NCBI RefSeq assembly: GCF_042666655.1
Contig: NZ_JBHTDE010000006.1
Location: 205,807-269,806, forward strand
DNA length: 64,000 nucleotides
Direction of reading: 5' to 3'
Source: Paracraurococcus sp042666655
GTDB taxonomy: Bacteria; Pseudomonadota; Alphaproteobacteria; Acetobacterales; Acetobacteraceae
Every line of letters starts with the position of its first letter. Positions within the stretch are counted from its first letter, which is position 1. Below are positions 51,872 to 60,821 of the stretch, one piece after another. Below the pieces are notes generated by a model. The model had not been told where the DNA came from and ran no database searches. It saw only the letters and a program-made list of their open reading frames with translations. Both the position numbers and the translations under genes were made by a program.

Positions 51872-52751
51872 ATTCCTCTTCGAGCGGCTTTGCCTCATCG
51901 GCGTCGGGCTGATCGGCAGTTCGATCGCCCGGGCGGCCAAGGCCAAGGGCGGCATCGCCCGCACCATCGTCGCCCATACCCGCCGGCCGGAGACGCTGGC
52001 GCGGGTGCAGGAGCTGGGCTTCGCCGACGTGGTGGAAGCCGATGCGGGCCGCGCGGTCGAGGGCGCCGATTGCGTCATCCTGTCCGTCCCCGTCGGCGCC
52101 TATGCCGGGGTGATGCGGCAGATCGCGCCGCATCTGGCGCCGGGCTGCATCCTGAGCGATGCGGGCTCGACCAAGGGCAGCGTCATCCGCGACCTGAAGC
52201 CGCTGCTGCCGGCGGGCGTGCAGCTGGTGCCGGCGCATCCGATGGCGGGCACCGAGCACAGTGGCCCCGATGCCGGCTTCGCCGAGCTGTTCGAGCACCG
52301 CTACGTCATCGTCACCCCGGTGCCGGGCGGCGATGCGGCGTCGGTCGAGCGGATCGCCGAGTTCTGGCGCCGCTGCGGCTCGATGGTCGAGCGCATGGAT
52401 GCCGAGACGCATGACAAGGTGGTGGCGATCGTCAGCCACCTGCCGCATCTGATCGCCTTCACCATCTGCGGCACGGCGGACGACCTGGCGGAGGAGACGC
52501 GGGAGGCGGTGCTGCGCTTCGCGGCCTCGGGCTTCCGCGACTTCACCCGCATCGCGTCGAGCGACGTCGACATGTGGCGCGACATCTTCCTGAACAACCG
52601 CGACGCGCTGCTGGAGATGCTCGCGCGGTTCACCGAGGACAGCCACGCGCTGGCGCGCGCCGTGCGCTACGGCCAGGCGGATTTCATCGAGGACCGCATC
52701 CGGCGGGGGCGGCGGATCCGGCGCGGGCTGATCGAGCGGAAGCAGGCCTAG
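51864..52751 (+). CDS. tyrC: Prephenate/arogenate (cyclohexadienyl) dehydrogenase
   Basis: A 295-residue NAD-dependent dehydrogenase of tyrosine synthesis. The Rossmann motif is LIGVGLIGSSIARAAKAKGG, then LSVPVGAYAGVMRQIAPHLAPG, SDAGSTKGSVIRDL, PAHPMAGTEHSGPDAGF (catalytic His) and VSHLPHLIAFTICGTADD. There is no ACT domain. It completes a chorismate mutase-hisC-dehydrogenase operon giving tyrosine from chorismate. The ATG at 51864 overlaps hisC by 8 bases. The chromosomal backbone appears to end here: an IS scrap begins about 110 bases downstream. Confidence 0.93.
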   Translation: MAEFLFERLCLIGVGLIGSSIARAAKAKGGIARTIVAHTRRPETLARVQELGFADVVEADAGRAVEGADCVILSVPVGAYAGVMRQIAPHLAPGCILSDAGSTKGSVIRDLKPLLPAGVQLVPAHPMAGTEHSGPDAGFAELFEHRYVIVTPVPGGDAASVERIAEFWRRCGSMVERMDAETHDKVVAIVSHLPHLIAFTICGTADDLAEETREAVLRFAASGFRDFTRIASSDVDMWRDIFLNNRDALLEMLARFTEDSHALARAVRYGQADFIEDRIRRGRRIRRGLIERKQA

Positions 52752-52860
52752 CATGGCAGCTGCGCTGTCCTGGACCTGACGGGTCGCTCCCCTTCCGCCC
52801 AGGGTCCGTCGCAGGAGGCCAGGCGCGCGGCGGTCCAGGCACTCCCGGTGCTCCGGCCGA

Positions 52861-53040
52861 TCCTCGGCAGCGATTGCGCCAGGCGATGGTGCGCTCGACG
52901 ATCCGGCGTTTCGGCAGCCCGACGAACTGACGCAACGCGGATCGCTTGACGATCCCGAGGTCGATCTGGCGACAGGCCGTGCGCAGCCCGGCCTGGATGT
53001 CGGCGCCCCGATACCTGCCGTCGGCGCCAGGCGCCAGCAG
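52861..53040 (-). mobile_element. IS5-family transposase remnant (C-terminal DDE region)
   Basis: About 60 codons read VLLAPGADGRYRGADIQAGL, IDLGIVKRSALRQFVG and LPKRRIVERTIAWRNRCRG. The ADxGYRG-like and VERTxAWxNRCRR patterns are the end of an IS5-type DDE transposase, with the catalytic Glu in VERT. The reading frame changes just after NRCR (AEDRPEHRECLDRR in another frame), and no N-terminal half or terminal inverted repeats are visible. It is a dead fragment lying against the 5' break of the permease pseudogene. Confidence 0.75.
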
Positions 53041-53099
53041 GACGCGGTAGTGGCCGCACGGCGGGCCCGTCAGCGGCACGCCGCCGTCCTGGCCCCCCG

Positions 53100-53786
53100 A
53101 TGTCGGCGGCGCGGACGATGGCTGCATCCTCGAGGCGGCGCTGGATGCGGCGGCCGGCGCGCTCGGCGATCCCGTCGCGCTGGTTCGTCGGCGTCGTGGG
53201 ATTGATCAACGACGTCACGATGCTGGCGGTGCTGCCGGCCGGCGCGGCGGTGATCCGCGAGCGCGAGCATGGCACGCTGGACCACCTGTTGGTCATGCCG
53301 GTCTCGCCGCCGGAGATCGCCCTCGCCAAGCCGCGGGCGAACGGGCTGGTCATCACCGTCGCCACCGGCCTGTCCCTCTGGTTCGTGGTCCACCAGGCCG
53401 TCGGCATGCCGATCGCCGGGTCCATCCCCGCCTTCCTGCTCGGCGTCGCGCTCCATTTGTTCTTCGCCACGGCGGTCGGGCTTCGGCTCGGCACGGTCGC
53501 GCGTTCCATGCCCCAGCTCGGCCTGCTGTTCATCCTGTTGGTCCTGCCGATGAGCATCCTGTCGGGCGGCAACCCGCCCTTCGAAAGCATGCCGCCCGCG
53601 CTGCAGATCATCATGAGCGCCTTTCCCTCGACCCATGTCGTCGCCTTCGCACAGGCCATCCTCTATCGTGGTGCCGGGCTCGATATCATCTGGCCGCAGT
53701 TCCTCGCCACCGGCGCGATCGGTGCGCTCGTGATGGCGGCGGCGCTGCCGCGGTTCCGCATCGCCATGGCCCGGGCCGTCGGATAG
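53100..53786 (+). pseudogene. 5'-truncated ABC-2 type permease (YhhJ-like)
   Basis: From about 53165 the frame encodes SRWFVGVVGLINDVTMLAVL, REREHGTLDHLLVMPVSPPEIALAK, NGLVITVATGLSLWFVVHQA, LGTVARSMPQLGLLFILLVLPMSILSGG and FPSTHVVAFAQAILYRGAGLDIIWPQFLA, the C-terminal half of a YhhJ-type ABC-2 permease of about 370 residues. The N-terminal membrane helix and periplasmic domain are missing, and an IS5 fragment lies at the break. The 3' end is intact. Any product from the ATG at 53100 would be half a permease without its partner ATPase, which is not in the window. Confidence 0.85.
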
Positions 53787-54160
53787 GGATCGCCGCGGCG
53801 TTCCGGCTTCATCTCGCATCAGGTCGTCGCACGGCGCGACGGGCTCGCCTCCCGACGCTGCCTGCATGCGGCGCTGGTGCGATCCCCTGCGGCGGGCCCC
53901 GTCGCAGGGCCGAGGCGGCCTTGGTCCAGCCACCGACGTGACGCGGGCAGGGGTCGCGCATCACGGCCAGCCGTCGCCGCTGCGGCGTCCGTTGCGCGCG
54001 GCCGGGAAGCGCTGCGCGCCAGTCCTGCCGCAGCGGGATCCGCGGCCACATCCACCCTATCGAGAACGGCTTTGTGATGCAGGCCGCGCCGCGCAGCTTG
54101 AGGTCGCGCAAGGCACTCCCGGCCTGGCCAGGCTGTGCTGCCGCCACGGAGGAGAACGCC
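53787..54160. other. Gap between the permease pseudogene and the alcohol dehydrogenase
   Basis: No gene is recognised in these 374 bases. Short frames such as IHPIENGFVMQAA near 54050 do not extend. The sequence is uniformly GC-rich with no clear Fnr box (TTGAT-N4-ATCAA). The last bases, GGAGGAGAACGCC, are the ribosome-binding site of the alcohol dehydrogenase. Confidence 0.5.
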
Positions 54161-55237
54161 ATGCCACGGACCATGCAGGCTGCGGTGTTCGTCGAGAAGG
54201 GACGGATCGCGTTGCGCGAGAAGCCGGTGCCCGAGATCGGCCCCCTGGACGCGCTGCTGCGGATCACCACCACCACGATCTGCGGCACCGACATCCACAT
54301 CCTGAAAGGCGAATACCCCGTCGCGCCCGGCCTCACCATCGGCCACGAGCCGGTCGGGGTGATCGAGCGCCTCGGCAGCGCGGTGCAGGGCTACGGCGAG
54401 GGCCAGCGGGTGATCGCCGGCGCCATCACCCCCTCCGGCCACAGCAACGCCTGCCTCTGCGGCTGCGGCGCGCAGGACGGCGCCGGCACCGCGCATGGCT
54501 GGAAGCCGCTCGGCGGCTGGCGCTTCGGCAACACGATCGATGGCTGCCAGGCGGAGTACCTGCTGGTGCCGGACGCCATGGCCAACCTGGCGCCGGTCGC
54601 CGACCGGCTGACCGACGAGCAGGTGCTGATGTGCCCCGACATCATGTCGACCGGCTTCGGCGGCGCCGAGAGCGGCCGCATCCGCATCGGCGACAGCGTC
54701 GCGGTCTTCGCCCAGGGACCGATCGGCCTCTGCGCCACCGCCGGGGCGAAGCTGATGGGCGCGACCAGCATCATCGCCGTCGACCGCGTGCCGGAGCGGC
54801 TGGCGATGGCGCGGCAACTCGGTGCCGACCATGTCGTGAACTTCTCGAAGGAGGATCCCGTCGAGGCGATCCGCCGGCTGACCGATGGCCGCGGCGTCGA
54901 TGTCTCGATCGAGGCGCTCGGCCTGCAGCAGACCTTCGAGGCGGCGCTGCGGGTGCTGCGGCCGGGTGGCCGGCTTTCCTCCCTCGGCGTCTACTCGACC
55001 GACCTGCACATCCCGCTCGATGCCTTCGCCGCCGGGCTCGGCGACCTCGGCATCGTCACCACGCTCTGCCCCGGTGGCAAGGAGCGCATGCGGCGGCTGA
55101 TGGCGGCGATCGAGGGCAACCGGGTCGACCTGCGGCCGCTGGTCACCCACCACTTCCGGCTGCGGGACATTGCCGAGGCCTATGAACTGTTCGGCCAGCA
55201 GCGCGACGGCGTGCTGAAGGTGGCGATCGTGCCATGA
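54161..55237 (+). CDS. Zinc-dependent NAD(P) alcohol dehydrogenase
   Basis: A 358-residue medium-chain dehydrogenase. Catalytic zinc ligands are in TTICGTDIHILKGEYP (Cys) and TIGHEPVGVIERLG (His, Glu); the usual structural zinc lobe is shortened to HSNACLCGCGAQDG. The Rossmann fold is GDSVAVFAQGPIGLCATAGAKLMG followed by AVDRVPERLAMARQLGAD. It resembles the isopropanol/threonine-type alcohol dehydrogenases. The start at 54161 has a near-ideal GGAGGAG. It is ATGA-coupled to the PEP synthase gene, and the pair recurs with host-attachment genes in stress or low-oxygen clusters of related bacteria. Confidence 0.9.
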   Translation: MPRTMQAAVFVEKGRIALREKPVPEIGPLDALLRITTTTICGTDIHILKGEYPVAPGLTIGHEPVGVIERLGSAVQGYGEGQRVIAGAITPSGHSNACLCGCGAQDGAGTAHGWKPLGGWRFGNTIDGCQAEYLLVPDAMANLAPVADRLTDEQVLMCPDIMSTGFGGAESGRIRIGDSVAVFAQGPIGLCATAGAKLMGATSIIAVDRVPERLAMARQLGADHVVNFSKEDPVEAIRRLTDGRGVDVSIEALGLQQTFEAALRVLRPGGRLSSLGVYSTDLHIPLDAFAAGLGDLGIVTTLCPGGKERMRRLMAAIEGNRVDLRPLVTHHFRLRDIAEAYELFGQQRDGVLKVAIVP

Positions 55238-57666
55238 GCGGCGATCCCGGCATCCTCTGGCTCGAAGAGGTCGGCGCCGCCGACGTGCCGCGCGTCGGCG
55301 GCAAGAATGCCTCGCTGGGCGAGATGGTGCGCGCGCTGTCCGGCGCCGGCGTGCGGGTGCCGCCGGGCTTCGCCACCACGGCCGCCGCCTGGCGCGCGCT
55401 GGTGGCCGGCAGCGGCATCGGCGGCGCGATGCAGGCGCGGCTCGACGCGCTGCGGCGCGGCGCGGCAAGCCTGGCGGAGACGGGGGCGGCGATCCGCCGG
55501 CTGATCCTCGACGCCGGCATCCCCGCGGCCCTGGCGGAGCAGATCCGGGCGGCCTACCGCATGCTGGCCGCGCGCCAAGGCGTCGCGGACCCGGCGGTCG
55601 CGGTGCGCAGCAGCGCAACCGCCGAGGACCTGCCGGATGCCAGCTTCGCCGGACAGCAGGAAACCTTCCTCAACGTCGTCGGCGAGGCGGCGCTGCTGGA
55701 CGCCTGCCGGCACTGCTATGCTTCGCTCTTCACCGACCGGGCGATCAGCTACCGCGACATGCAGGGCTTCGACCACCTGAAGGTGGCGCTGTCGATCGGC
55801 GTGCAGGCGATGGTGCGGGCCGACCTCGGCGGCTCCGGCATCATGTTCTCGATCGATACCGAGAGCGGCTTCCCCGGCGTCGTGGTCATCAGCGCCGTCT
55901 GGGGCCTCGGCGAGCCGATCGTGCAGGGCTCGGTCGATCCGGATCGCTACCTGGTCTTCAAGCCGCCGCTCGGCGACCCGCGGCGCGTGCCGATCCTCGA
56001 GAAGGCGCTCGGCGGCAAGGCGCGCAAGATGGTCCATGCCAGCGGCGGTACCGCCCGGACCGCCCTGGTCGACACCAGCCGGCGCGAGCGCGAGGCCTTC
56101 GTGCTGCAGGATGCCGAGATCCTGCAGCTGGCCCGCTGGGCGGTGGCGGTCGAGCGGCATTACGGCCGGCCGATGGACCTGGAATGGGCCCGCGACGGCG
56201 AGACCGGCGCGCTGTTCATCGTCCAGGCCCGGCCGGAGACGGTGCATGGCACGCGGCACGCCGCGGTGCTGCGCAGCTGGCGCCTGCAGGCGAAGGGCAA
56301 GCCGATCCTGCGCGGCGCCGCGGTGGGCGAGGCGATCGCCAGCGGCCCGGTCCGCGTCGTCCGCGACGCGGCCGATATCGAGGGCTTCCCGCAGGGCGCC
56401 GTGCTGGTCGCCGAGGCGACCGATCCGGACTGGGTGCCGTTGATGAAGCGGGCCGCCGGCATCGTCACCGACCATGGCGGCGCCACCAGCCATGCGGCGA
56501 TCGTCAGCCGCGAGCTCGGCCTGCCGGCGGTGGTCGGCACGCAGGACGCCACCGGCCTGCTGCGCGATGGGCAGGTGGTGACGCTGTCCTGCGCCGAGGG
56601 CGATGCGGGGCAGGTCTATGACGGCGCGCTGCCCTTCGCCGCGACCGATATCGACCTCGACAGCCTGCCGAAGACGCGTACGGCGATGATGCTGAACCTG
56701 GCCAGTCCCGCCGCCGCCTTCCGCTGGTGGCGGCTGCCGGCACAGGGCGTCGGGCTGGCGCGGATGGAGTTCATCGTCGGCAACCTCATCAAGGCGCACC
56801 CGATGGCGCTGCTGCGGTTCGACCAGGTGCGGGACCGCGAGGCGCGGCGGCAGATCGAGGCGCTGACGCGCGGCTTCCCCGACAAGGCCTCCTACTTCGT
56901 CGATACGCTGGCGCGCGGCGTGGCGCGCATCGCCGCCCCCTTCCACCCGCGGCCGGTGATCCTGCGGCTGAGCGACTTCAAGAGCAACGAATATGCCCAC
57001 CTGATCGGCGGCGCCGCCTTCGAGCCGGTGGAGGAGAACCCGATGCTCGGGCTGCGCGGCGCCTCGCGCTACTATTCCGACCGGTACCGCGACGGCTTCG
57101 TGCTGGAATGCCGCGCCATCCGCAAGGCGCGGGAGGAGATCGGCCTCGACAACATCATCGTCATGGTGCCGTTCTGCCGCACGCTGCGGGAAGCGGACCA
57201 GGTCCTGGCCATCATGGCCGGGCACGGTCTGCGGCGTGGCGAGGCAGGGCTGCAGGTCTATGTGATGTGCGAGATCCCCGCCAACGTGATCCTGGCGGAG
57301 GAATTCGCCGCCCGCTTCGACGGCTTCTCCATCGGGTCGAACGACCTGACGCAGCTGGTGCTCGGGGTGGACCGCGATTCGGCCGAGCTGGCCGGGCTGT
57401 TCGACGAGCGCGACCCGGCGGTGAAGCGCATGATCGCGGACGTGATCCGCCGGGCCCAGGCCTGTGGTGCGAAGGTCGGGATCTGCGGCGAGGCGCCGAG
57501 CAACCATCCGGACTTCGCGGAATTCCTGGTCGAGCAGGGGATCGATTCCATGTCGCTCAACCCGGACAGCTTCGCCGCGACGTTGCGTCGCGTCGCGGAG
57601 GCCGAGGCGCGCCTGCCACAGGGACGGTCCGGCCACCCCCTACCGGAGAACGAGGGACAAGGGTGA
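55234..57666 (+). CDS. ppsA: Phosphoenolpyruvate synthase
   Basis: An 810-residue enzyme that makes PEP from pyruvate and ATP. The N-terminal ATP-binding domain starts VGGKNASLGEMVRALSGAGV and has VRSSATAEDLPDASFAGQQETFLNV. The phospho-His domain reads DHGGATSHAAIVSRELGLPAVVG with His420. The C-terminal PEP domain has MLNLASPAAAF, GVGLARMEFIV, FKSNEYAHLIGG, GSNDLTQLVLGVDRDS and the catalytic Cys in VGICGEAPSN. Length is normal. It could support gluconeogenesis or energy recovery when oxygen is low. It is coupled on both sides (ATGA with the dehydrogenase, TGATG with the next gene). Confidence 0.94.
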   Translation: MSGDPGILWLEEVGAADVPRVGGKNASLGEMVRALSGAGVRVPPGFATTAAAWRALVAGSGIGGAMQARLDALRRGAASLAETGAAIRRLILDAGIPAALAEQIRAAYRMLAARQGVADPAVAVRSSATAEDLPDASFAGQQETFLNVVGEAALLDACRHCYASLFTDRAISYRDMQGFDHLKVALSIGVQAMVRADLGGSGIMFSIDTESGFPGVVVISAVWGLGEPIVQGSVDPDRYLVFKPPLGDPRRVPILEKALGGKARKMVHASGGTARTALVDTSRREREAFVLQDAEILQLARWAVAVERHYGRPMDLEWARDGETGALFIVQARPETVHGTRHAAVLRSWRLQAKGKPILRGAAVGEAIASGPVRVVRDAADIEGFPQGAVLVAEATDPDWVPLMKRAAGIVTDHGGATSHAAIVSRELGLPAVVGTQDATGLLRDGQVVTLSCAEGDAGQVYDGALPFAATDIDLDSLPKTRTAMMLNLASPAAAFRWWRLPAQGVGLARMEFIVGNLIKAHPMALLRFDQVRDREARRQIEALTRGFPDKASYFVDTLARGVARIAAPFHPRPVILRLSDFKSNEYAHLIGGAAFEPVEENPMLGLRGASRYYSDRYRDGFVLECRAIRKAREEIGLDNIIVMVPFCRTLREADQVLAIMAGHGLRRGEAGLQVYVMCEIPANVILAEEFAARFDGFSIGSNDLTQLVLGVDRDSAELAGLFDERDPAVKRMIADVIRRAQACGAKVGICGEAPSNHPDFAEFLVEQGIDSMSLNPDSFAATLRRVAEAEARLPQGRSGHPLPENEGQG

Positions 57667-58115
57667 TGCGACAGGAAATCGCCTGGGTGCTGGTGGCCGA
57701 CGGCCAGCGGGCGCGCGTGCTCGAGCGGCTCTCGCTGGCCGAGCAGTGGCAGGAACTCGAGGCCGAGGCGCAGCAGGTCTTCGATCCGCCCTCGCATGCG
57801 CTGGGAACCGAGCGTCCCGGCCGCACGCAGGAGAGCGTCGGCGGCGCCCGCCATGCGATCGAGCCACGGCAGGATGCGCACGCGGCGCGCAAGGTGGCCT
57901 TCGCGCGCGACCTGGCCGATCGGCTCGAGGCCGCGGCCGGGGCGAGGCGCTTCGCCCGCCTGATCCTGGTGGCGCCGCCCGCCTTCCTCGGCCATCTCCG
58001 CGAGGCGCTCGGCGATGCCACGCGGCAGCGGCTGCGGGGCAGCCTGGACCTCGACCTGGCCAAGGCGCCGCTCGCCGAGATCGTCGCCCGCCTGCCGGAG
58101 CACCGGCCGGCCTGA
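57666..58115 (+). CDS. Host attachment family protein
   Basis: A 149-residue soluble protein with the pattern of the host-attachment (AtsE-type) family: IAWVLVADGQRARVLERLS at the start, a middle linker with DPPSHALGTERPGRTQESVGG, FARDLADRLEAAAGARRFARLILVAPPAFLGHLREAL, and LDLDLAKAPLAEIVARLPEH at the end. The fold is related to archaeal release-factor-like domains; the name comes from attachment phenotypes in other bacteria and the biochemical role is unclear. The ATG shares a base with the ppsA stop. Confidence 0.88.
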   Translation: MRQEIAWVLVADGQRARVLERLSLAEQWQELEAEAQQVFDPPSHALGTERPGRTQESVGGARHAIEPRQDAHAARKVAFARDLADRLEAAAGARRFARLILVAPPAFLGHLREALGDATRQRLRGSLDLDLAKAPLAEIVARLPEHRPA

Positions 58116-58422
58116 GCGGGCGCGGGGATGAAGGGATCGGGGATGGCGCCAAAGGCCTGGGTCGCCGCCCGCGCGCCGGTCCGCGGCGGGGTGTTCCCCG
58201 TGCAGGGCCAGCCGGAGGCGATCGAGCTCCTGGCCAGGCGGGCGGGTCGCCGCCGACGGACAGCCACGACGTCCTGCCAAGGTCAATGCCAGGCAGCGGC
58301 CGCTCGGCGGCGTGGCTGAAGGGCAGGGTGCCTTCGGCACCACTGCCCGGCGGATGCGGCCACCCTCGCCGCGCGCTGTGCGCTCGCGTTGTGGCGTGGC
58401 CGCCCCCGCGACTTCCTCCGGC
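58116..58422. other. Gap downstream of the host-attachment gene
   Basis: A 307-base stretch without a convincing gene. Minus-strand frames through it are extensions of antisense reading and match nothing I recognise. Its position at the right end of the possible island makes it a plausible junction, but no repeat or attachment-like sequence was seen. Confidence 0.5.
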
Positions 58423-59487
58423 CTACGCGTTGATCCCCGTGATGTTCTCCGCCCGCGCCGCGACCTCGCCGCGCTCGACCCGCTTCACCATCGCCGTCAG
58501 CGCCGCATTGGCCGGCGCCGCCAGCCCTGCCTTGGCGCCTTCGGCGACGACGAAGCCGTTGATCTGGTCGATCTCGGTCTGCCGGCCCTTCATCATGTCC
58601 TGGCCCATGGACGGCCTTTGCTTGGCGCTGCGCTGGCCGGCGGCCAGCGTCGCCAGGATGGTGCCTTCCGCCTGGTCCAGCGCCGCGGCATCGCCGGCGC
58701 CGGCCGCGGCCAGGACCTCGGGCGCGATCTTCTGGATCGGCTCCAGCGCATAGCCCAGCGCCTGGCCGATCCGCACGGCCTCGGCGCCGAGCCGGATGGA
58801 GAAGCGGCGGATGCGCCCGTCGCGGTCGCATTCGTTGCCGGAGAGGCCGGAGGCGGCGCTGACGCCGTTGCGCATCACGTTGACACACAGCTTCGACCAG
58901 CGCTCGCCCCAGAGGTTGGTGGTGGCGGCAACGCTGTCGATGGCGGCGATCAGCGCGCGGACCTGCTCGACGCGGGCGGTGAGGCGGCCATGCGCCTCGC
59001 CCACCGCATAGACCACGCGCTGGGTGCCGCCGAGTGGGACGGTGCGCATCACCTCGCCGGGGGCGACCAGCTCGCCCGAATAGGTGCCGGCGATGACGCC
59101 GATGGTGCGGCCCCAGCCGACCACGGCGGCGATGGCGGGTTCGTTGATGCAGTTCTGCAGGCTGGCGACGAAGCCGCCCGGGGCCAGGTGCGGCGCGATG
59201 AGCTGGGTCGCCCAGGTGGTGTCGTAGGACTTCACCGAGACGAAGGCGATGTCGATCGGCGGGCCCTTGGACAGCGACTGCACGTCGGACAGGTGCAGCG
59301 CGGGCACCTGGACGGTGACGTTCTGGCTGTCCTCGATGCCGGTGAGCTTCAGGCCCTGGGCGCGGATCGCCTCGACATGCGCCGGCCAGGCGTCGATCAG
59401 CGTGACGTCGTGGCCGAGCCGGGCGAGGTGGCCGCCGAGATAGCCGCCGACCGCGCCGGCCCCGACGAAGGCGATTCTTGGACGCAT
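58423..59487 (-). CDS. 2-dehydropantoate 2-reductase (ApbA/PanE family)
   Basis: A 354-residue NADPH-dependent reductase. The N-terminal motif is IAFVGAGAVGGYLGGHLARLGHDVTLID, then VSVKSYDTTWAT, LQNCINEPAIAAVVG and TYSGELVAPGEVM. The catalytic Lys is in WGERWSKLCVNVMRNGVSAASGL, and the C-terminal domain includes SMGQDMMKGRQTEIDQINGFVV. It would reduce ketopantoate to pantoate, although some family members act on other 2-keto acids and the protein is about 50 residues longer than typical PanE, so the symbol is withheld. Confidence 0.88.
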   Translation of the reverse strand: MRPRIAFVGAGAVGGYLGGHLARLGHDVTLIDAWPAHVEAIRAQGLKLTGIEDSQNVTVQVPALHLSDVQSLSKGPPIDIAFVSVKSYDTTWATQLIAPHLAPGGFVASLQNCINEPAIAAVVGWGRTIGVIAGTYSGELVAPGEVMRTVPLGGTQRVVYAVGEAHGRLTARVEQVRALIAAIDSVAATTNLWGERWSKLCVNVMRNGVSAASGLSGNECDRDGRIRRFSIRLGAEAVRIGQALGYALEPIQKIAPEVLAAAGAGDAAALDQAEGTILATLAAGQRSAKQRPSMGQDMMKGRQTEIDQINGFVVAEGAKAGLAAPANAALTAMVKRVERGEVAARAENITGINA

Positions 59488-59529
59488 CCCGCTTCTCTCC
59501 CGCTGCGGCGCCAGGTTAGCGCGGGCGGC

Positions 59530-59964
59530 TCAATCGAGGAACGCCGGCCGGGCGGCGGGATCGAAGGCGATGCCGGCGGCGCGCAGCGAGGCCACCAGCG
59601 CCGCCTCCGGCATCCGCGCGTGGCGCACCAGCAGATGCACATAGAGGCCGACGAAGCGCGGCCCGTGGCCGTCGCTGCCGCCCTCGGCCGTGCTGGTCAG
59701 GCTGTGCGCCAGCTCGTGCAGCAGCACCCAGGTGGGCAGTTCGGCCGGCGCCTCGATCGCCAGGCGGGTGGCGCGCGCCACGGTGCGGCGGGCCTGGCGG
59801 GGCAGCGGACGGATGCGCGGCGGGAAGCGCAGCCCCTCGGCCGCCCAGACATGGTCCACCAGGGCCTGCAGCCGGGCGAAGGGGACGCGGGAGGTGTCGC
59901 GTGGCCCGACCTCGGCATCCTCCCAGGCATAGAGCCGCCGCGCAGCGGCGTCGCCCCGGCTCAT
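59530..59964 (-). CDS. SprT-like zinc metalloprotease-fold protein
   Basis: A 144-residue protein with the zincin motif HELAHSLT (about residue 90) followed by GSDGHGPRFVGLYVHLLVRH, giving the third ligand His of a SprT-type site. A short Arg-rich stretch (RIRPLPRQARRTVARATRLA) precedes it. SprT-like proteins process DNA-protein crosslinks or act in phage and mobile contexts; the substrate is unknown. Its ATG overlaps the stop of the DUF2786 gene, so the two form a coupled pair. Confidence 0.85.
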   Translation of the reverse strand: MSRGDAAARRLYAWEDAEVGPRDTSRVPFARLQALVDHVWAAEGLRFPPRIRPLPRQARRTVARATRLAIEAPAELPTWVLLHELAHSLTSTAEGGSDGHGPRFVGLYVHLLVRHARMPEAALVASLRAAGIAFDPAARPAFLD

Positions 59965-60713
59965 TTTCGCGGCAGGGCCCTGGCGCCCGGCCCGGCGCCC
60001 ACCGGCCGTTCCAGTCCGACCCGGCCGCCGGCCGCCTGGCCGCGGCCATAGGCGCCGCGGTCGCGCACCGTGGCGGTGGAATAGACCGTCCTCAGCCGCA
60101 CGCCGAGGCCACGGAAGCCTTCCTCGACCTTCTTCTCCTTGGCCAGGACCAGCGCGGTGGAGGCGGATGCCTGGCTCGCAGGCGCGGCCTCGCGGCGCGC
60201 CTCGGCCGCCGCGGCCCGGGTGGCGGTCATCTCCTCCAGCCGCTTGCCGAGCCGGTCGGCGAAGCCGTAGCGGAAGCTGCGGAGCCGGGTCTGCGGGGTG
60301 GCGCGGCTGCGCAGGTAGTCGGCGGTGGCGCGGTAGCGGGCTTCCTCGTAGGCGAGCGCAGCTTCCGCGACGCGCAGCAGGTATTCCGCCATCTGCACGT
60401 CGGGCTCGAGCCCATAGAGCACGAAATCGGCCCGCCCGTCGGTCCAGCCGCGGCAGTCGGTGAAGCGCAGCAAAGCGGGGTAGAGCCAGCGCAGCGCCAG
60501 GCGCTGCGGGCCGGGGACGGTCACGCGGTGCTGGATGCAATCTTCCTCGCGCAGCGCGACCTCGGACATGGACAGCCCGTAGACCTCCAGCAGCTCGCCC
60601 ACCTTGGCGGCGGCGGCGAGCGCCTCGGCCTCGGAGCAGCCGCGCTCCACGGTCCGGGCGGCCAGCGCCCGGATGCGGCCCTTCACCTTGGCGAGTTCGG
60701 TCTGCTGGTCCAT
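59961..60713 (-). CDS. DUF2786 domain protein
   Basis: A 250-residue protein. Residues 5-50 match DUF2786 (KVKGRIRALAARTVERGCSEAEALAAAAKVGELLEVYGLS). The middle (about 60-175) contains HRVTVPGPQRLALRWLYPALLRFTDCRGW and YGLEPDVQMAEYLLRVAEAAL, as in the companion DUF7168-type region. The C-terminus is low complexity. DUF2786 proteins are frequent in phages and mobile regions and are often next to SprT-like proteases, as here. The function is unknown. It is divergent from the VOC pseudogene. Confidence 0.85.
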   Translation of the reverse strand: MDQQTELAKVKGRIRALAARTVERGCSEAEALAAAAKVGELLEVYGLSMSEVALREEDCIQHRVTVPGPQRLALRWLYPALLRFTDCRGWTDGRADFVLYGLEPDVQMAEYLLRVAEAALAYEEARYRATADYLRSRATPQTRLRSFRYGFADRLGKRLEEMTATRAAAAEARREAAPASQASASTALVLAKEKKVEEGFRGLGVRLRTVYSTATVRDRGAYGRGQAAGGRVGLERPVGAGPGARALPRK

Positions 60714-60821
60714 GGCGCGAGTGGTGCCCGGGCCGGGCGCCGGTGGTCAAGGGGCGGTGCCCCCTGTCCAGCCGGCGGGCTTCGGGCCTAGGCTTCGGCG
60801 AAAGACCGACGGAGGAACCCC

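Noticed and set aside
53100..53786. A complete small ABC permease
   Set aside because: It contains only the C-terminal half of the YhhJ pattern and abuts a transposase fragment; treated as truncated.
55180..57636. 818-residue minus-strand frame antisense to ppsA
   Set aside because: Mirror of a strongly conserved enzyme; no protein features of its own.
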